Shown in pieces: positions 60,141-64,000 of a DNA stretch of 64,000 nucleotides. How positions within the stretch are numbered: the stretch's first letter is position 1; each line of letters begins with the position of its first letter. The stretch comes from Inia geoffrensis (lineage: Eukaryota; Chordata; Mammalia; Artiodactyla; Iniidae). A program made the translations under genes and the position numbers. The stretch lies in NCBI GenBank assembly GCA_036417435.1, contig CM070901.1, forward strand, positions 10,390,001 to 10,454,000. Reading direction: 5' to 3'. The notes beneath the pieces were generated by a model. That model did no database searches. It was not told the origin of the DNA and was given only the letters and a program-made list of their open reading frames with translations.

Positions 60141-61734
60141 ACTCTGCAAAAGAAAACTGAAGGTTGCACTTTGCAAATTGCCTAACAGCAATCAAAGGCA
60201 GTAGAGCGTTTACATTTCATAGAAATATATTTGATGAGAAGTGATCGGATTACCTGGAAAGAAGATGCTTTGCTAAAATAATTCTTACATTATTAATACA
60301 GTGAGGAATTAGGATTTCCTCATGAATTTTTTCCAAAAGGATTTCAAATTTATTTCATTAAATAAAAATCTCATTAACTGAATTTAGCTGATACCACATT
60401 TTTTTTCTTCTCACATAAAATCTATGTGGATAATTCTGTGGCACTTAGCTATATTAATGGCCAAGGTAAAAATGATTATACAAATGATGAGGGGTTACCA
60501 AACTCATCCCTTATATATAAAAAAAAAAGCAAATAGCATGTATTATTATGTAAAAAAATAAATTATATGAAACATTTGGAGAAAAGAACTGTACCACAAA
60601 GAGTTAACTAAGTTCCCCGATATTATGCAAAGATGATAATATGTGTCAGAATAGTGTGGCTAAGAGTTTCTGACTAAAATCGACAAATGGACTTATCACA
60701 GTAGGGATAGCAATGCTTCGTATATTTTCTATTCCTCTCTAGCCCTCACTTCCCACCATCATTATCGTTATCCCAGCCCAGTCCTGATCTCAGTATCTAA
60801 GTGGATATCTGATATCTTTATTATGTTATTGTACATTTCTTTTTAAGGGTAAACATCCTCTCAGAATGACTCTTTGAAATGCAGGTTATAATCAAAGTTA
60901 TTAGATATATAGCTATACACACATGTAGCAACAATTTAAGCACAGTATAAAATTAAAATAGAAAAGAGATAAAATCAAGTAAAACAGAAAAACAGAAAAA
61001 GACATCCTGGTCTAAAGATAATGATCTGGCAAGATAATGATTATATCGTTATAATACTGTTGTTTTGTATTGAAATAATGTAGGTACTAGATTTTAGTAA
61101 ATATGCCGAGGAAGAAATAATAGTTAATCTTCCCAGTAACCTAAAACCAGAGTTGTGTACAAGTTTAATTTCTTAAGAATATCTGTGCAGTTTAAATATT
61201 GTAAATTCATTAGCATTGCTCCTTATGACAGGTGAAGTATATGAATGGGTCAGGTGCATTAAGGGTACTTATACTGCAGTATCATTATATATTGATTAAA
61301 ATAAATGATAAGAATTCACAGTGCACTAAGCCCTTCCTCCTTTAGGTGTTAATTATTATAATTATTATTGTTATAATTATTATTGCTTACCTTTAACACT
61401 GATGATAAGATTTTAGAACTTTTTTCCCTACTGGTTAAAATGATATTTGAGTCTACTTGATTTATTTATTTTTCCTCAGACTATACCTGACATCCAACAT
61501 AATCGAATGTTTAGAGCTGATAAATTTGTAGAGGTAGGGCATGTTTTTTTTCTTCAAGCTGTAACACACTTTGCATTTTTTTCTCATTTGGTTTTTATTT
61601 TTCAGTTTATTCTCAACTTACAAAGTTTACTCAAACTGTTGATTTATTCTACAGTCAGCTATGTTGGCACATATGTAAGGGTGTTATACAGCATAATTAA
61701 TTGTGACACTCTAAAGAAAGAAAGAAAAGGCCAT
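60141..61734. other. 1.6 kb AT-rich intergenic DNA
   Basis: Nothing recognised. A 113-residue plus-strand frame at 61,447-61,788 has no known family and overlaps the Tigger remnant. Confidence 0.4.
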
Positions 61735-62439
61735 ATCATATTTTGGAACATGCCAGCACTCGCCAAGAAGGGCTTAACATTTTCCTGACTCTGGGTCATG
61801 TGACCATAAATTTCTTTGGCTTTCAGCCTCACAACAATGCTGTCTATTATGCTTTTTTATTAGTTGCCATCACCCATATCCACAAACGCAGACACTTTTT
61901 CATCTTTTCCATAGCTTTATCAAACACTTTAGATGTTATGTTAGCACCTTCCAGAGCCATCTCATGCAGAGACCAGCAAATTTCCTCCTCCGTTTTTGGA
62001 AAGTACAGTATTGTTGATTCATTAACACTGAACTCACAGCCAACAGTATTATACCTCATGCCTGAAGGAAACTTACCTAACTCACATTTTTTTCCCTAAG
62101 GCACATCACAGCCATCTTGTTCTTTGCCACTCTAGACAGCACTTCATTACTATATTTGGGGGCTATTTTAAAGATAAAAATCATCCAATAAACCCCACAG
62201 AAGTGTGACAAACATGGCAGTGAATAGCCTGAAAATAGGGCACTTCTTTACAATATGAAGCTGAAACAGTAAGACATAGTGTTGCTTTCTTGGACCTCAG
62301 CAGGGAAGCTGTGAATCACATGACAGAAAATTTGCTACTCTGCACATGTCTGCAAATGATCACAAAAGCCTGCCAGTATTTGTCTTGAGGTAACAAATTT
62401 TAGGGAGCAGGTGAACCATTGAATAATGAGGATCTACTA
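61735..62439 (-). pseudogene. Decayed Tigger (pogo-type) transposase with its 5' end
   Basis: The minus-strand frame 62,059-61,847 contains YNTVGCEFSVNESTILYF, a remnant of the helix-turn-helix DNA-binding part of Tigger/CENP-B-like transposases. Downstream after a stop, frames read KEIYGHVTQSQENVKPFLAS, matching the family's second DNA-binding region just before the usual GWFNRFKKR, here AGMFQNM. Upstream at 62,421-62,439 the terminal repeat gaataatgaggatctacta is followed by TA. The catalytic DDE domain is absent. Inactive, ancient DNA transposon. Confidence 0.78.
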
Positions 62440-62784
62440 TAGTTTGATTAGATTGGAAGCCTAGGCCAAAGGACACTGTTTAAAAAATGAGTCAAGTTGA
62501 TTTGTTCTCCATAATCAGCAATATGAATGAACTCATGCCTTATTTTACATTGTTCATATAAGCCAGCTTTTGTTTTCAGTCTTTTTTTAAATTAATGAAA
62601 ACATTATGTAAATGAAGTAGTGCATGATTTTGGCATTTTTTAATACAGAATTTTAACCATATATGAATACTCAGGTTAACAAAGCAAGAACAAAATACTG
62701 GTATTTTCTTTTCATTTTTATAAATTAAGATAATTTACATTTAGTAAAATTCTCCTTTTTTAGTTTGCATTTCTGAGGGTTTGG
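62440..62784. other. AT-rich spacer
   Basis: Nothing recognised. Confidence 0.4.
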
Positions 62785-64000
62785 ACAAAATTATACAATC
62801 ATGCGAACGCAATCACAATCAAGATTTAGAAGGGCTCCAACACCATAAAAGAAAAATTGCCCATCCCATATTTTTGTCAGCTATCTCTTCCACGGCCCCA
62901 ATCATAGATCTGTTTTCTTTCGCTATGGATTTTCCTTTTCTAGAATGTCAAATAAATGGAATCCTAAGGTACATAGCTTTTTCAGCCTGACTGTCTTCAC
63001 TTAGCGTTATTTATTTGAGATTCATCTATGTTCTGGCATTTATCGATAAATACTTCTGTTAAATTGCTGGGTATTATATTCTTTTGTGTGGATGTACCTC
63101 AGCTTGTTTATTAATTCCCTAGGTAAGGGACATTTGAATTGTTTCCAGTTCTGGGCATTTACAAATAAAATTTCTATAAACATTCGTGTACAAGTCTTCG
63201 CATAAGTATGTGTTTTCCTATCACTTGAGTAAATACCTAGAAGTGAAATTGCTGGATATGTTTAACATACTTCTGAGTAAAGCCCACTTGGTCATGGTGT
63301 ATAATTGTTTTTATACATTATATATTAGGTTGGATTGCTAATATTTTGTTGAGTATTTTTGCATCTATGTTCATGAAAGATATTGGTATATATTTTCTTT
63401 TCTTGTAATTTTTTTTTTCTTGGCTTTGACATTAAGGTAATCTTCGCCTCATAGAATGAAAAAGTATTCCCTCTGCTTCTGTCTTCTGAAAGAGATTGTA
63501 GAGGATTGATATAATTTCTTCCTTAAATATTTGGTAGAATTTACCAGTGAACTCACCTGGGCCTGGTGCTTTCTGTTTTGGAAGGTAATTAATTATTGAT
63601 TCAGTTTCTTTAAAAGATAAAGCCTTATTCATACGGACTGTTTTTTCTTGTGTGAATTTCGGTAGGCTGTGTCTTTCAAGTAATTGGTCCATTTCATCTA
63701 GTCTGTTAAACTTAGGGGCATAGAGTTATTCATAGCATTCCTTTAGTATCTTTTTAATGTCCGTGGGATCTGTATTTTCCTTCTCCCTAAAGAGATTCAT
63801 TTAACATTTCTTGCAAGGCAGGTCTACTGGCAACAGATTTACTCAATTTTTGTTTGTTTGAAAAAGCTTTGATTTCTTCTTTACTTTTGAAGGATAATTT
63901 TCTAGAGTACAGAATTGTAAGATGATGGGGTTTCTTCCTCTTGATACTTTAAATGTTTCGGGATACTCTTTTCTTACCTGCATGATTTCTGAGAAGTCAG
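62785..64000 (-). mobile_element. Old L1 (L1M-type), continues past the window
   Basis: 62,785-63,275 is reversed 3'UTR/ORF2 end (ctatggattttccttttcta, acattcgtgtacaagtcttc, tagaagtgaaattgctggat). Near 63,276 it jumps to RT sequence; the minus-strand frame 63,692-63,432 reads MDQLLERHSLPKFTQEKT, KQKAPGPGEFTGKFYQIFKE. Near 63,805 it jumps again to ORF1-end sequence (cttgcaaggcaggtctactg). Two internal deletions and stops make it dead. Confidence 0.8.

Overview
This window is nuclear DNA from a mammal, and almost certainly from a whale or dolphin. The main evidence is about fourteen copies of a tRNA-derived SINE whose sense strand begins gggcttccctggtggcgcag. This is the CHR-2 type, a family confined to cetaceans, hippos and ruminants. 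Most copies here are the short, internally deleted form typical of cetaceans. The L1 elements are also of cetartiodactyl type. I found no host protein-coding gene, rRNA, functional tRNA or CRISPR array. The open frames present are short and fall either in transposable-element remnants or in AT-rich DNA with no coding signature, so the window reads as a gene desert or the inside of a very long intron.

Layout. 1-4,200: AT-rich DNA with a SINE, an MIR, an MLT1-type LTR, two L1 3' tails and a hAT (MER1-type) element with its target duplication. 4,204-11,594: an L1 insertion on the minus strand that is complete end to end, flanked by a 14-bp target-site duplication and placed inside an older LTR-like repeat. 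It has a 5'UTR with a YY1-type site at its first bases, a broken ORF1, a broken ORF2 lacking the reverse-transcriptase core, three later SINE insertions and a 180-bp GGAA tract. 11,600-17,850: old LTRs and two SINEs. 17,859-19,449: an L1 with an internal inversion (twin-priming structure), an 18-bp target duplication and a nested SINE. 19,470-33,530: mostly very AT-rich DNA with no recognised genes, one LTR, two SINEs and an old L1 3' end. 33,540-42,300: an intermediate-form SINE, old L1 fragments on both strands, and a Tigger-type MITE. 42,300-53,000: old DNA transposons (hAT, Tigger1-derived), a short L1, SINEs, MIRs, LTRs and GA and TA microsatellites. 53,100-64,000: old L1 remnants on the minus strand (the last runs off the window), an MLT1-type LTR, two SINEs and a decayed Tigger transposase.

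The layering gives a relative age order. MIR, L2, hAT, Tigger, MLT1 and old L1 form the base. Cetartiodactyl L1 copies came next, and CHR-2 SINEs are the youngest layer, since they interrupt the L1s and carry near-perfect duplications. I saw no undescribed biological system. The most informative items are the full-length L1 with its nested insertions and catalytic-core deletion, the twin-primed L1, and a series of SINE forms that shows how the family lost internal sequence. Family names come from memory of consensus features, not from a database search.
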